From the NCBI RefSeq assembly GCF_036324505.1, contig NC_086358.1:2996329-3060328 (forward strand): 64,000 nt of DNA, written 5' to 3'. The stretch is from Eleginops maclovinus. Its lineage: Eukaryota; Chordata; Actinopteri; Perciformes; Eleginopidae. Within the stretch, counting starts at the first letter, position 1. Every line of letters begins with the position of its first letter. Positions 1 to 11,491 of this stretch are shown piece after piece. A program made the position numbers and the translations under genes. Under the pieces are notes generated by a model. It saw nothing but the letters and a program-made list of their open reading frames with translations. It had not been told where the DNA came from and made no database searches.

Positions 1-983
1 ATAGAGAGTCGCCTTATATTGTACAGTATCTCTGTTAAAATAAATCATGTGTTCTTCCAGATGTGTGGTTGTTTCCTGCATGGCAAATTGCATAACACAC
101 TTTAAGTTTCTGCTTAAATATGACCCCTAATTAGTTCCCTTGACTCCTAATTAATGCACAAAGCATAATGGACAAGTAGGAAACACCTCTTTATACAACA
201 TTTCAGTCCACTGTCTATTTACTATGAGTATTTCCATTAAAATTCTGCTGTTTGAAATGTATTTTTGTTAATAGCTGCCGTGTGATGTGACCCTGTGAAT
301 CCGAATCAATGCACCATTGCATTACTACTCTGCAGAAGTAGGAAACACCTCTTTTTATTGGACTTTTTATGAACATTTGGCCTTTTTTTATTGACTTATT
401 GTGATTTTTTTTAATACCTTGCTTCCCAGAGATTGATACGAATGAGCTACGTCACGCCTGGTTCGCAATATTATATCTCCTGCACATTCACATTAATGAT
501 CGTCTGCTCTGATCACATTAGGGTATCTGGACGATGTGCAGTAGATACAACACTTACTCTTAAGAAATACTTATCAATGATGGCAGTAAAGAATGTTTTG
601 TTTCCGTTGGCCTCAACACTTTCACCCTCAAGCTGGGAAAAGGCATCCTGTGGAAACGTCTGCTTTTCAGTAACCTCAGTTTCCAGTGCCTCCCTCATTA
701 TCGCTGTCAAGTGTTTACAGTGTCTTCATTAGCAGCCAGCCCTCTAATGATAACAAAGCTTTAAAGACGGCATCGCTGGTGGTGATAAGCCTGGCCAAGC
801 TACTATTTTGGTTGACACGAGTCCCCGTGTTTACTCTGGGAGCATGGGAGCGGACATCAGGACTGTGGTCCTTGCATTGGGGATCTCCATTTTCAAACCT
901 TGCCGTCGCAAAGTCTCCTTTCAGGCCGGGAAGAAGGTAAAGTGTGTGCCAGCTGAGGGTCTCAAAGAGGATCTAATTTCAAA
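1..983. other. Upstream flank and probable 5' region of gdf2
   Basis: This stretch is AT-rich and I see no recognisable exon in it. A 20-bp stretch (AAGTAGGAAACACCTCTTT and neighbours) occurs near 174-193 and again near 335-354, which marks a small local duplication. The last 150-200 bases before the gdf2 ATG probably contain its 5' UTR and promoter, but no TATA box or other core element stands out. Open frames here are short and look fortuitous. Confidence 0.5.
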
Positions 984-3243
984 ATGCAGAGGTCCAGATC
1001 CTTCCTGTTCCAGGTGTGTTTGTGTGTGGTTGTTTCTATCGGCTCCTGCATCTGTAAACCTCTCAATAACGACATCCAGAGTGAGGAAGCTGAGGGATTC
1101 TACTCCCAGCTGTCAGAGGAGGACCTTCTGGAGGAGGAAGACTCCAGGATGGAGAACCTCGTGGGAACCATGAAGGAGGGATTTCTGAGGAAACTCAACC
1201 TGTCGGACGTTCCTCAGGAGAACAGCAGAATCAACCCTCCTCAGTTCATGATGGAGCTGTACAACAAGTACGCCTCGGACAACTCGGCAAACCCTCAGTC
1301 TGATGTCATACGAAGCTTCACTGTGCAAGGTACGCCGATATAACTTAAGTATGATGTGCAATAATCCTTAAATTATAGGAGGGAGTCACTACCTTCGAAA
1401 TAAATAACTCCTATTGTGGTTTTCTACCCATTTAAATCCCTGTAATCCCAGTTAACACAAATATTTGAAAATCCCTACTTGCCAAACGTGTAATTGAAGT
1501 TATCTTGATTGCAAAGCTGGTCATTATTATCCATATTTGACATTGTAGAGGCTTGTATCCCTCATTACAGCTACAGAGAAACAGGCTGGACATCTTTTTA
1601 CAACCAGTTCTCTGTGTTTTTATTAGTGAGGTTGATTCAGTTTGTCTTAAAGGGAATTTAACTTGATATATAAGGCTTTAATACATGGGTTCTCAAACCT
1701 TTGGGCCTGTGACCCCTTTAAAAGGAATCAATATGTACTTGTAAACTCTGTGTTCAAAACAACTTGAATTTTGAATTTTGCCTCATTAGGTTCCTCAGAT
1801 GTATTCCCCTTGTGGGGGCCCCAATGGCTAAATTTGGGACCATTGCTCTAAAGTAACCCCGACAATTACCATTTATGAATGGTTGCAACACAGTTATTTA
1901 TAGTCCTATGATAACCCAAGTGCTGCGGCCAAAGACTGAAATGTTTCCTAAAAATGCCAAAATACAAATATGTTAAATATTAATTCACAACAGCTTTATT
2001 AAAGATGGACTGAGTTAGAATAAAATACTTGATTGTAAAACTTGTGGGATTAAGTCTGTAGTTCATTGGGAAAGTACACTGGAAGCTAGCAAGCTATATG
2101 CTATAGTTCCTAAATGGAAAGTCAAAGCTAGTTAGCTTAGCCTGCTAACGGTGGCCAAAATGTTGCACGTCCTTCTCCTATTGAAGTTTTTGGAAATACA
2201 TTGAGTTCTTCTTTCATCCATTAATATAGGGCTGATATTACTCAACAAAACTATGTGTATAGAACAGTTTTGGATACAGGAAAATTAGCAAACCCCTCTG
2301 ACTTCTTCATATCTCTCCAACAGATGTCCCTTTCTCTGTGACAAACGGCACAAAGACAAAGCACAGGCTGCAGTTCAACGTCAGCATGCCCAACCACGAA
2401 AAGATCACTGCTGCTGAATTGCAGCTGTTCTTCTACCCGGACCCCAGGTCAACGGTCCACTCTCCAGAATTCAAGACCTTTGTCAAAGTCTATGAGGTGG
2501 ATTACAACAATTTCACATCCACCACCCGACTGCTGGTGGGCAAAGAGGTGACAGGCTTGAAGAGCACGTGGGAGACGTTTGATGTGACCACAGCTATTCA
2601 GAGATGGATCAGATCTGGCCACCAAGCATCTGTTGTTGATGTAGTGGTGGATAGGAAGGACTGTGGGGCTTTGAAAGATGGAGAAGAAGGAGCAGGATGT
2701 TTGAATATGAGCCAGTCTGTTGGAGATAACACATCAGCAGCATTGATAGTGTTCTCAGATGATCTTGGGAGCAGGAGAAGGGAAACTAAGAAGGAACTAA
2801 AAGAGATGATCCTCCACGAGGAAGAAACCATCTTGCACTCGGGCGCCGATTGGTACAAAGGAAATGAGCTTCCCAACGAAATCCCGGAGGCTCAGCACCC
2901 ACGGAGAAGGAAAAGAAAGGCAGAGAGGGAGCACTGTCATCGGACATCTCTCAGGGTCAACTTTAGAGACATCGGCTGGGACAGTTGGATTGTGGCGCCC
3001 CCAGAATACGACGCCTTCGAGTGTCGAGGCCTGTGTTACCACCCGCTGACGGAAGAAATGACACCGTCCAAACACGCCCTCATCCAGATGCTGATGAACA
3101 TCAGGAACCCCAAGAAGACCAACATGGCGTGCTGCGTCCCCATCAAACTGGACCCCATCACGGTCATGTATCAGGAGAACGGACGACTCACTATAAGATA
3201 TCTGTACGAAGAGATGAAGGTGGCAGAGTGTGGCTGCAGGTAG
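984..3243 (+). CDS. gdf2: Growth/differentiation factor 2 (BMP9)-like TGF-beta ligand
   Basis: The coding exons are 984-1329 and 2324-3243, giving 421 aa (human GDF2 is about 429). The intron is GT-AG and phase 1, with CAAG before the donor and CAG before the acceptor; its 994 bases hold nothing recognisable. Residues 1-24 look like a signal peptide. The prodomain follows, with several N-glycosylation sequons (NLS, NVS, NFT, NMS, NTS). A furin site RRKR lies at residues 310-313. The mature domain of 108 aa has seven cystine-knot cysteines, the motif DIGWDSWIVAPPEYDAFEC and the ending VAECGCR. Members of this subfamily (GDF2/BMP10) signal through ALK1 and BMPR2 on endothelium. BMP10 is the main alternative. 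Two coding exons fit either gene, but adjacency to rbp3 favours gdf2. The start was chosen because it gives a good signal peptide. Confidence 0.93.
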
Positions 3244-3454
3244 TCAGGGAGGGTCGGTTTGCTCTGTTGGTAGTACAGATAATAATGCTGCGTTTCATTG
3301 AAGTCAGTCTGATGATTTTGCCCTCAACTGTGAGAAAAGTATCCCAGATCAGAGGAGAAAAGATCTTTATTTATCCATAGAAGATGCAGTACAAAGTAGG
3401 AACAAATGGCATCATAGCATAAGTCACATGAATAACATTTTATAGAACTGTTGT

Positions 3455-3540
3455 GATATTTCATTGGGTTAGGTCCAACACTGTCCAAAGTGGTGGACAG
3501 ATTTACAGACATGCTAAGCTGCTAGCATGGCTCAGAATGT
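3455..3540. repeat. Short decayed interspersed-repeat tail
   Basis: The segment contains GTCCAAAGTGGTGGACAGA followed by CATGCTAAGCTGCTAGCATGGCT. I recognise this as the end of a repeat that is common in percomorph genomes. A related, more complete decayed copy lies near 20.2-20.57 kb. It falls in the probable gdf2 3' UTR. The family assignment is from memory of fish repeats, not from a search. Confidence 0.4.
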
Positions 3541-4286
3541 AATAATAGTCATACAATGCTTAAATGAAATAAACTGTATTCAGCTTTTTGACATGAAAAT
3601 AATGCTATTTACAGTGTGTGCTATTCCTTTAATTGTATTGCTTAAAAAAAAGGAAAATCCCAAAGTCTGTGAATAATTACAATAAAAAAACAAACAAAGG
3701 AAACAGACATCTTTACATTGTGTATTTAATAATGGTAAAACATGTACATAAAAGCTTACTCGTACACTGTCTGTGTTTAATGTGTTTTAATAAAAATAAA
3801 TGAATGTATGTCAAATGTAAAAGAGAATAAAAATAATGAAATAAAAAAACTGAAACCGTATTTTTTTTTAAAACCCGTTGATTTAATATATCTCTTTTAT
3901 TGCTAAATACAAATGAAGTGTTTTCTGTGATTAAAACAGCTCAAACAGATCCATCAGTAATGTACAGAAGTGCTGTTTTAATACTCATTGCCACAAGAGG
4001 TTTATTTGCATTGGTCACAAGTGGAAAATGACTCCCTGCCTCCTGAACACATTATCCTAGATTACTGCTCTGGCTTTCTCTTGGTTTTAATGTCATACTG
4101 TATTTAACCATTGTAACTGTAATTTGTTTAAATTAATATATACATTCAGCAGTTGTCTGTGAATTATCACCATATGACTTGTAAAGGGTGTTTATTTTGT
4201 GCATGCATGCTAACTTGAACGTTTTTCATTGTACTGTGTGTCATGATGTCTACAGTTTGTTTCTGAGGCTTTTGTAAACTGAAATG

Positions 4287-4292
4287 AATAAA
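4287..4292 (+). terminator. Likely distal poly(A) signal of gdf2
   Basis: AATAAA is followed about 25-40 bases later by a T/GT-rich stretch (TTTGTGTTATTTTTTAC). Earlier AATAAA hexamers, for example at 3568-3573 and several around 3680-3830, could serve as proximal sites. Using the distal site the 3' UTR would be about 1.06 kb. Confidence 0.5.
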
Positions 4293-4319
4293 GATCTCTG
4301 TCACAATATGACAGTTCAT

Positions 4320-5072
4320 TTGTGTTATTTTTTACTGAGTGCAAAATAAATCTATATCAAACATCAATATTCACTTTTAGGGATCTTCATTTGAATAAGC
4401 ATCACATTTCAAACACTAACTCCTATTTTCACAAGTAAATACTGTAAATAAATACTGTTCTCTGCAGCGGTTACTCCTGCACCGCTCGTTGGAAGATGTG
4501 TCACTATCTCCTCTGAGCATTGACTGTCAATAAGGCGTCAAATGTTTCTATTTCAATTAAATGCGAACAACTGCTAAGTTAGTATACTTATCTAAGGTGT
4601 GAAAAGTTATGAATATTGTCTGCATGAACTGTTTTCCACCCATAACACACACACCAAATCCAAAAATAACTCTGCTTCTGTTAATGGGAAAATGCATTAT
4701 GTGAACTTTTGTTTATATATTTGTAGTCAGTGACACGTCCTTATCTCTGTGACAAAACCATTAAGGGGGCAAGTTCATGTTGTAACTTCTCAAAATGACC
4801 CAATAGCACCATAACAAGGCAGGCTATCCCATTTTAACGTCCAGGAAAATAAGATGCTCAGTTGACTCATAGGACCTAATGATCTTCCCCTAGTCAACAA
4901 CAGCATGTGACAACAGAGCCAGTTTGGATTAGCAGTATGACATCTCGAGCCTGTGTCAATTTACTGTTTCATTACCTGGGGGCAACAACACTGTAAACAC
5001 CAACACCAAATGATGACCATGAGACGGCTAATGTGTTAGCAAACGGCTAACTTACACATTGAGTTGACACTG
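4320..5072. other. Intergenic, nothing recognised
   Basis: This AT-rich sequence lies between the likely gdf2 poly(A) site and the tandem duplication. I see no exon-like conservation, RNA gene or named repeat in it. Confidence 0.5.
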
Positions 5073-6420
5073 AGAAACATTAACTTGTGTGTGGATGTTC
5101 ACCTGCCCAATGTAAATCCAATATTCACTCTGCTTTTACCTCTGTTTTGCTCCTCTTCAACTCTTGAGGGAAATATCTTCAGCTGAATGCTACGCTATAT
5201 TTGAAGAAACACACTCCTCAGTGTCAGTTTCGGTAATTTATTGACAAGGATGACGACACCCTGAAACAGAGTAATGCAGCAAGATAAGCTGACAAAGTAT
5301 TACATCCATGCAATTTACTCAACACAAATATATACCACGAAACAACGAGTATAGTAGTATAACAGTATAATATATATATAGTATAATATAATAGTGGAAA
5401 CAGTCTTACATGAATGAGTGGACGAACGTCTCAACTCGAGGCGGAGTGAATGAACAATGTTTGAACTAAAATGGCCGCTCGGCACTCCCGGGTCAGAGCA
5501 CGGCATAACCGGGCAGCGACAGCAGTGACACTGCCCTCTAGTGGCCGGCGATAAACTCTTCAATATTCACAAGCTAATTTACAAGCTAGCTGCTAATGGT
5601 GGCTATCTGGGCTTGGTGCTGGGCAGTAGCTTTTGTTGTTTGGGCTTTTACCATGAAAACCCATTCCAGCTGTGTCTGGAAATAGAAGATAGCTTGAATT
5701 AGCTAGTGTGTAGCTGGTTGAGCTACTGCTAGTTATACAAAGAGATTATTTCAGCTAGCTAACAGAGCAGCCCTACATTCAGAGAGTATTTCTACAAAAC
5801 AGTTTTGGTAGTTGTGGTGTTTCAAGCAAATTAGAAATTCAGGGATTTCAAAATCCAAACCATTAGTGCAAATATTGTTGTTGTGGGAATTGATTTGATT
5901 GATTTATTTAAAGCTTGAGGCAGTATGAAAGTTAAGACGTTAAAGACACATTAACGTGTGATTCTGTTCACCTGCCCAATGTATTCACCCTCCTTTTACT
6001 CCTGTTTTATTCATCTTCAAACTGTAAAGGGAAATATATTGTGCTACGCAATGCTGTGCATAATATGCTATATTTATAAGCTAATTTACAAGCTGTTAAC
6101 CTTGGCTTTCTGGGGCTTGGTGCTGGGTAGGTAGCGTTTGTTGTTTACCATGAAAACAAATCCCTGCTGTGTCTGGATATACATTTTAGCAGCTAGCTTG
6201 ATCTGCTATCCAAAGAGATTATTTCAGCTAGGTAACAGAGCAGCCCTACATTCAGAGAATATTTCTACAGCTAAACAGTTTTTGGTAGCTGATGATATTT
6301 CAAGCAAATTAGCAATTCAGGGATTTCAAAATCCAAACCATTAGTGAGTACATCGTGGGAATTGGCAGAAATTGTTTTATTAACTAAAGCGTGGGGCGGT
6401 ATTAAAGTTAAGACGTTAAG
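5073..6420. repeat. Direct tandem duplication of about 0.5 kb
   Basis: Unit 1 (about 5073-5942) and unit 2 (about 5943-6420) align along their length. Shared landmarks are GTTCACCTGCCCAATGTA, AAGCTAATTTACAAGCT, GGGCTTGGTGCTGGG, GAGCAGCCCTACATTCAGAG, GGGATTTCAAAATCCAAACC and GTTAAGACGTTAA. The units abut near 5942. Unit 1 is longer because of an insertion at about 5206-5570 that is absent from unit 2. Without the insertion the units are about 505 and 478 bases long. Confidence 0.85.
5206..5570. mobile_element. Insertion within duplication unit 1, unclassified element
   Basis: Unit 2 reads straight from GCTATATTT into AAGCTAATTTAC, while unit 1 has about 365 extra bases at this point. Unit 2 is therefore an internal empty site. 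The insert includes AATTTATTGACAAGGATG near its left end and TGCCCTCTAGTGG near its right end; the latter is a phrase often seen at ends of fish repeats. I see no open frame for a transposase and no clear terminal inverted repeat. A short AAG at each boundary could be a target duplication but is too short to be sure. Confidence 0.6.
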
Positions 6421-7237
6421 AGCTCTGAGAGCGTCTAGTATTTGTGAGGAGAGGACGTCTGGGTGCATAACTCTGAGCTGCAATGCTTTCTGGATCACAC
6501 AGGGTTCATATTGATGCCAGGTTCTGTGTACAGAATTAACACTTCATTCAAATATAGATTACAGTTGTTAACTTAGGACTTGCATTTACAATTCATTTAC
6601 ATCAAGAGTTTCATTATCAACCAAATGATACGTTTGACTTTTTGATTAAAAAACACAAAGAACTATATAAGGAAATATTACTGTTCCAAATAGGAGGATA
6701 TAAAGGAGAATAATTCCACTTTCAGTTCAGATAAAACCTTTCCAATCAACCTTTTGTCCTTTTATCCAGAGTGTGGATCTGTTTTTACTCAATTCTGATC
6801 CTGCATGTGTTTTAAGAAGGCTTTGCCACGTGTCTACAAACTGTGTAATCATGTCACCAGTGGAGCGACCCAGACGTGACCTTTAAAGCCACAAACCACC
6901 AAAATACACCACCATTAAGCTTTTGTAACAGACAAGGGAGAGAGTGAGAGAGAAGGAGAGTTTCTGCTCAGGGTTTTGCATCAATCAGCTGTAAACACAT
7001 GTCTTACTTATCTTTCCAGCCTGATAAGAATTCAAAAGAAAAGGTTGAAGGGGATTGAGGAAAACAATACAGTATTATATTGTGAATACAGACAAAGAAC
7101 AAGTGATTACAGTACATGGCAAAAACAAGTAAGAACCTAAACATGTATTGTTTGTGTGGGAAAAGAGAAAAAAATGCACCATTTACCAATTTTTGATCTG
7201 TCTGACATTGTCTGCTGGCTGAAGCGTCACAGATAAA
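6421..7237. other. Intergenic upstream of rbp3 gene 1, nothing recognised
   Basis: The sequence is AT-rich with purine-rich patches (GAGAGAGTGAGAGAGAAGG near 6939). I see no coding, RNA or repeat feature. Distal regulatory sequence for the retinal gene may lie here but cannot be identified from this sequence alone. Confidence 0.4.
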
Positions 7238-7278
7238 GCGATTAAAGTGATTTATTGGGGACAAAAGCCTCTTATGTG
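7238..7278 (+). promoter_or_regulatory. Retinal promoter module of rbp3 gene 1
   Basis: In order the module contains GCGATTA (7238-7244), TTTATTG (7251-7257) and CCTCTTATGTG (7268-7278). The same three blocks in the same order occur at 11327-11365 upstream of rbp3 gene 2. GATTA lies 161 bases before this ATG and 163 before the other. GATTA is the core of the OTX/CRX homeodomain site known to drive mammalian IRBP promoters. Its activity here is inferred. Confidence 0.65.
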
Positions 7279-7400
7279 GATGTTGTTGTTGTCCCAAAAA
7301 TCCACAGACATGTCAATGTTCCCTCCTCCAAAAAGTAATATCCCTCCACGCAGACATACAAACTAAAGCATCCGGAGCAGATCTCTTTCCATCACTGACG

Positions 7401-10174
7401 ATGAAGGCATTAGTGATGGCGCACCACACACCACCGCTGCTATTGATGCTACTCTTATGTACTGGCAGCTCATCATTCCAGCCTGCTCTGGTGATAGAGA
7501 TGGCCAAGATCCTTTCGGAAAACTACTGCTTCCCTGAGAATCTGGTTGGTATGCAAGAGGCCATCCAACAAGCCATCAACAGAGGAGAAATCCAGCAGAT
7601 TTCAGACAGGAAGACTCTTGCATCTGTGCTTACAAACAGAGTACAAGCAGCACTGAACGACCCACGGTTGATTGTTTCATACGAGCCTAATGCCGTCCCA
7701 GTGATGCCACAGAAACAGCCCTCTCTCCCCACAGAGCAGTTAATCAGGCTGGTGAGAAACTCTGTCAAGCTGGATATCCTGGACAATAACGTTGGATATT
7801 TGCGGATGGATCGGGTCATTGGGGAGGAGACAGCGGCAAAGCTTGGATCTCTGCTGAGGGACAACATCTGGGACAAAGTTGCTAACACCTCTTCACTGAT
7901 TTTGGACCTGAGGTATAGCACAGCTGGAGAAATGTCTGGAGTTCCCTTCATAATCTCCTATTTCTCGGATGCTGAAACCCTCATTCATGTTGATAGTGTC
8001 TATGACAGGCCTTCGAATATAACTAAAGAGCTGTGGACCATGCCGTCAATAAAGATGGTAAGATATGGAAAGAAGAAAGACCTGATTGTGTTGACAAGTA
8101 AGCGCACCATGGGGGCCGCTGAAGCGGTGGCATATGCTTTAAAAAACCTTAAGAGGGCCATCACAGTTGGTGAAAGGTCTGCTGGTGGGTCAGTTAAAGT
8201 AGAAAAGATTAGGATCCCTCAGTCGGATTTCTACATAACAGTTCCTGTGGCAAGATCAGTCAGTCCAATCACAGGCCATAGCTGGGAAGTAAGTGGCATT
8301 CCCCCAACGATCAACGTCATCGCCAAGGAGGCCGTCGCAAAAGCCAAGTCTCTTTTGGCTGTAAGGGGGGCCATCCCAAAAGTTGTGCAGAGCATCGCAG
8401 ATATAATCGAGAGGTTTTACGCTTTCACTGACAGAGTTCCAGCTCTACTTGAACATCTGAAGTATACAGACTTTTCCACTGTTGTATCTGAGGAGGACCT
8501 AGTAGTCACACTCAACCAGGACCTCCAGACTGTGTCCGAAGATCCCCGACTGATGATCAAATACATGCCAGACAATACGGAGGATGAGGACCCTGCGTTT
8601 GATAACGTTCCAGAAGATTTTGACTCCCTAAAAGTACTGGTAGATACAACGATCAAAGTGGAAATACTCTCAAACAATACTGGGCTATCTCCGCATTGAC
8701 AAGTTCTTGAAGTTGTCTGAAGGGACTAAGCTAGAAACGATCCTGGCTAAAAAGGTGTGGGAGCCCCTGAAAGACACTAACAACCTGATTGTTGATCTAC
8801 GCTCTAACACTGGTGGTTCATCTACATCTCTAGCCCTCTTACTATCGTATCTGCATGACTCTTCCCTGAAGCTTCACTTCTTCACGATATATGACCAATT
8901 TCAGAACACAACCACTCTATATGACTCTCTGCCTCAAATGACAGGTCCTACCTACGGCTCGAGACGTGGGGTTTATGTGTTGACTAGCTACAACACAGCA
9001 AGCGTTGGGGAGGAGTTAGCTTACCTGATACAGTCACTGCATCGTGGCACAGTCATTGGGGAAATTACTTCCGGGAACCTGATGCACTCAAAGACATATG
9101 AAATAGAAGGAACAAATATTGCTATTACTGTGCCTTTCATAAACTTTTTAGACAACAATGGGGAATACTGGCTAGGAGGTGGTGTGGTACCAGATGCAAT
9201 TGTGCTAGCAGAGGAAGCCGTGGAGCACGTTCATGAGATTTCAGATTTACACCAAGGACTCAAGTCCCTCATCGAGGGAACGGGGCAACTGTTAGAAAAA
9301 CACTACGCAATCCATGATGTTGCACTGAATGTCAGCAAAGTACTGTTGAACAAATGGGCTGAGGGAATGTACTGGTCAGTGATCGACTTGGACTCCTTGG
9401 CCTCTCAGTTGACGGCAGACCTTCAAGAGACTTCGGGTGATCACCGCCTTCACGTCTTCCACTGCGACGTCGAACCAGACCCGCCTCATGACGTCCCAGG
9501 GATCCCTACTGCTCAAGAAGTCGGACAAGTAATTGATTCTTTGTTTAAAATTGAGCTCCTGCAAGGCAACGTTGGCTATCTAAGGATTGACATGATGCCA
9601 GGCGTGGAGGTGGTAAAAGCCATTTGGCCTCAGATGGTGAAACAAGTGTGGCGCAAGATAGTAAACACAGATGCCCTCATTATTGACATGAGGTACAACA
9701 CTGGTGGATACTCATCAGCAGTTCCCCTCTTGTGCACCTATTTCTTTGAGGACAAACCATTGCAGCATCTTTACACCTGTCTTTGACCGCACCAAATCTA
9801 CCATGACAGAAGTGATGACCTGGCCTAAAGTCAGAGGTCAAAGGTACGGATCCTCAAAAGGTGTCTACATCCTCACCAGTCACTTGACCGGGTCAGCAGC
9901 TGAAGTGTTCATCCGCTCTTTGAAGGACCTGAACAAAGCCACGATCATCGGAGAGCCAACGATCGGAGGATCTCTATCAAGTGGAACCTATCAGATCGGG
10001 GATAGCGTTCTGTACGCTTCCATCCCTAACCAGGCTGTGTTCAGTGCAATCACTGGGAAGATGTGGAACGTCTCCGGGGTTGAACCTCATGTCGTAGCCC
10101 AGGCAAACGGAGCTCTTTCTGTGGCACAGAGACTCATAGCAGCAAGGCAACTGAAGAAAAAGCAAGGAAAATAG
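7401..10174 (+). CDS. rbp3: Interphotoreceptor retinoid-binding protein, three-module intronless gene (frameshifted)
   Basis: This is an IRBP, the secreted carrier that moves retinoids between photoreceptors, pigment epithelium and Muller cells. The start at 7401 gives a signal peptide (hydrophobic [10 protein letters not shown], residues 14-23), followed by the family motif [11 protein letters not shown]. Three modules of about 300 aa follow. Each has an LRxD block, a DLR/DMR block and an E..AGGS-like crotonase-fold segment. The coding sequence has no introns, but the frame changes twice. There is one extra G in GGG at 8682-8684, where NNTGYLRID is interrupted, and one extra base near 9775-9780, before VFDRT. 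Allowing for these two bases the length is 923 aa. No other stops occur. It could be a recent pseudogene or two assembly errors. Teleosts are known to carry an intronless rbp3 copy beside an intron-bearing one. Confidence 0.88.
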
Positions 10175-10185
10175 AGCATGTTTCA

Positions 10186-10345
10186 AGGTTTCAAGGTTTC
10201 AAGGTTTTTATTTGTCATATGCACAGCAGATACAGCGTATATGTTGGCAATGAAAATCTTATGTCGCGTGCTCCTCCAACAACTCAACATGCATGGTGCA
10301 AAAGATGTTGTATTCTACTTTCCATTCGATGTCCAGTCTGTATGT
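10186..10345. repeat. Dispersed repeat fragment in rbp3 gene 1 3' UTR
   Basis: A TTTCAAGG micro-repeat (three copies from 10181) leads into TTTTTATTTGTCATATGCAC, then GCAATGAAAATCTTATG and GTGCTCCTCCAACAACTC. This arrangement recurs in fish genomes as a retroelement-type tail. I cannot assign the family. Confidence 0.4.
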
Positions 10346-10904
10346 GTGTAAAGTGTGTGACTTAAATATTCTCTACCAAAATCCCGTTCCCACTAGACTT
10401 TTACATTCAAGCTGTTTTGTACAAAAAGACCTGCACTGAGTGAGTATGAATTCAATGTAGAGTATATCTCATTTAAGTAGTAAACTAATTAGCTAAGCAT
10501 AGGAACAAACCTCACATCTCCTTACTAAACTCTGACCCTGAGGTGTTTCTTTCAGTAAATTAATTCATCACATTTTGTATCCATAGCATGTGAAGTTGTC
10601 TTTCTCTCTGTTTTTATTTATTACATTTTTTAACATGCAATGTGTTTCAATCAATATTATTTTTGACCCATTTAAATCCATGATTATGCAATAACACGTA
10701 TGTCATTATATCTGACCATTTCTCATTTCTTTGCTTAATGTCTTGGGTGGTTTTTCAGTATGCTGTATTGATGTTTCAGCTTTGATTTTCACTGTACTAC
10801 AAATCTACCAGCAGAGGGAGGTAGTACCCAACAAACCTAAAATGAGTCTCACTGTTCACTTCAACACCACTGCAGAAGTTATTAATGTGTACCATTCATG
10901 AGAC

Positions 10905-10910
10905 AATAAA
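10905..10910 (+). terminator. Poly(A) signal of rbp3 gene 1
   Basis: AATAAA lies about 730 bases after the stop codon. It is the best-placed hexamer before the promoter module of the next gene. Confidence 0.5.
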
Positions 10911-11326
10911 ACCATGCTGCTGTTATAAGACACATGATTTGGGGTTTAATTTACACACCAGCAAATAAAAGCAACACTTGAAGAAAAATCAATTAACATC
11001 TTTAAGTTTTGTGTTGGCGTTTGGGTTTTCACATGCTTTATGTAAACAATTCCTTGTGATTTCTTCCTGATTTATAACACAAAAAGTCACACATCAATGA
11101 CTTCTACAATAAGTACTGATGCCAAGGGGCTTAATAAGTGAACCCAGCAACTTTAATCCCTTTCTCGATATTTGACAGGTACAAAGGTTGCCTTATTTGA
11201 CCCAGGTAACTTTAAATAGGGTTTAAAATACCTTGTGTAAATGTAAGACGTTTATCTTTGGCAGCACGTCCTTGTTACTACACCTACACTAAGTAATTAA
11301 TGCCTTGCAGAAGCACTCGGGATAAT
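10911..11326. other. Short intergenic spacer between the two rbp3 genes
   Basis: About 415 bases of AT-rich sequence with no recognised feature separate the likely poly(A) site of gene 1 from the promoter module of gene 2. The two genes are therefore closely head-to-tail. Confidence 0.5.
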
Positions 11327-11365
11327 GCGATTAGAGGTTTATTGTTGGGCAGATCCTCTTATGTG
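11327..11365 (+). promoter_or_regulatory. Retinal promoter module of rbp3 gene 2
   Basis: The module holds GCGATTA (11327-11333), TTTATTG (11338-11344) and CCTCTTATGTG (11355-11365). It matches the module at 7238-7278 in content, order and distance to the ATG (GATTA 163 bases upstream). This is consistent with a CRX/OTX-bound core promoter inherited from the ancestor of the pair. Confidence 0.65.
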
Positions 11366-11491
11366 TGGGGTAACAGAAACCACATAGCCTAAACAGAGCC
11401 ATTTGACAAAGAACCTTATCAGAGACGGAGGTTCGGCTCGGCAACCTCCACTTCCCATCTACTCGCTTTTTGGCTTCAATAACTTGCAAAA

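Noticed and set aside
433..1173. Small open frames upstream of and overlapping gdf2 exon 1
   Set aside because: They lack any recognisable protein character. The overlapping one is a shifted reading of the true exon.
2338..2340. Independent start codon for the second half of gdf2
   Set aside because: The codon is GTG inside an exon. The in-frame join to the exon at 984-1329 across consensus splice sites explains the sequence.
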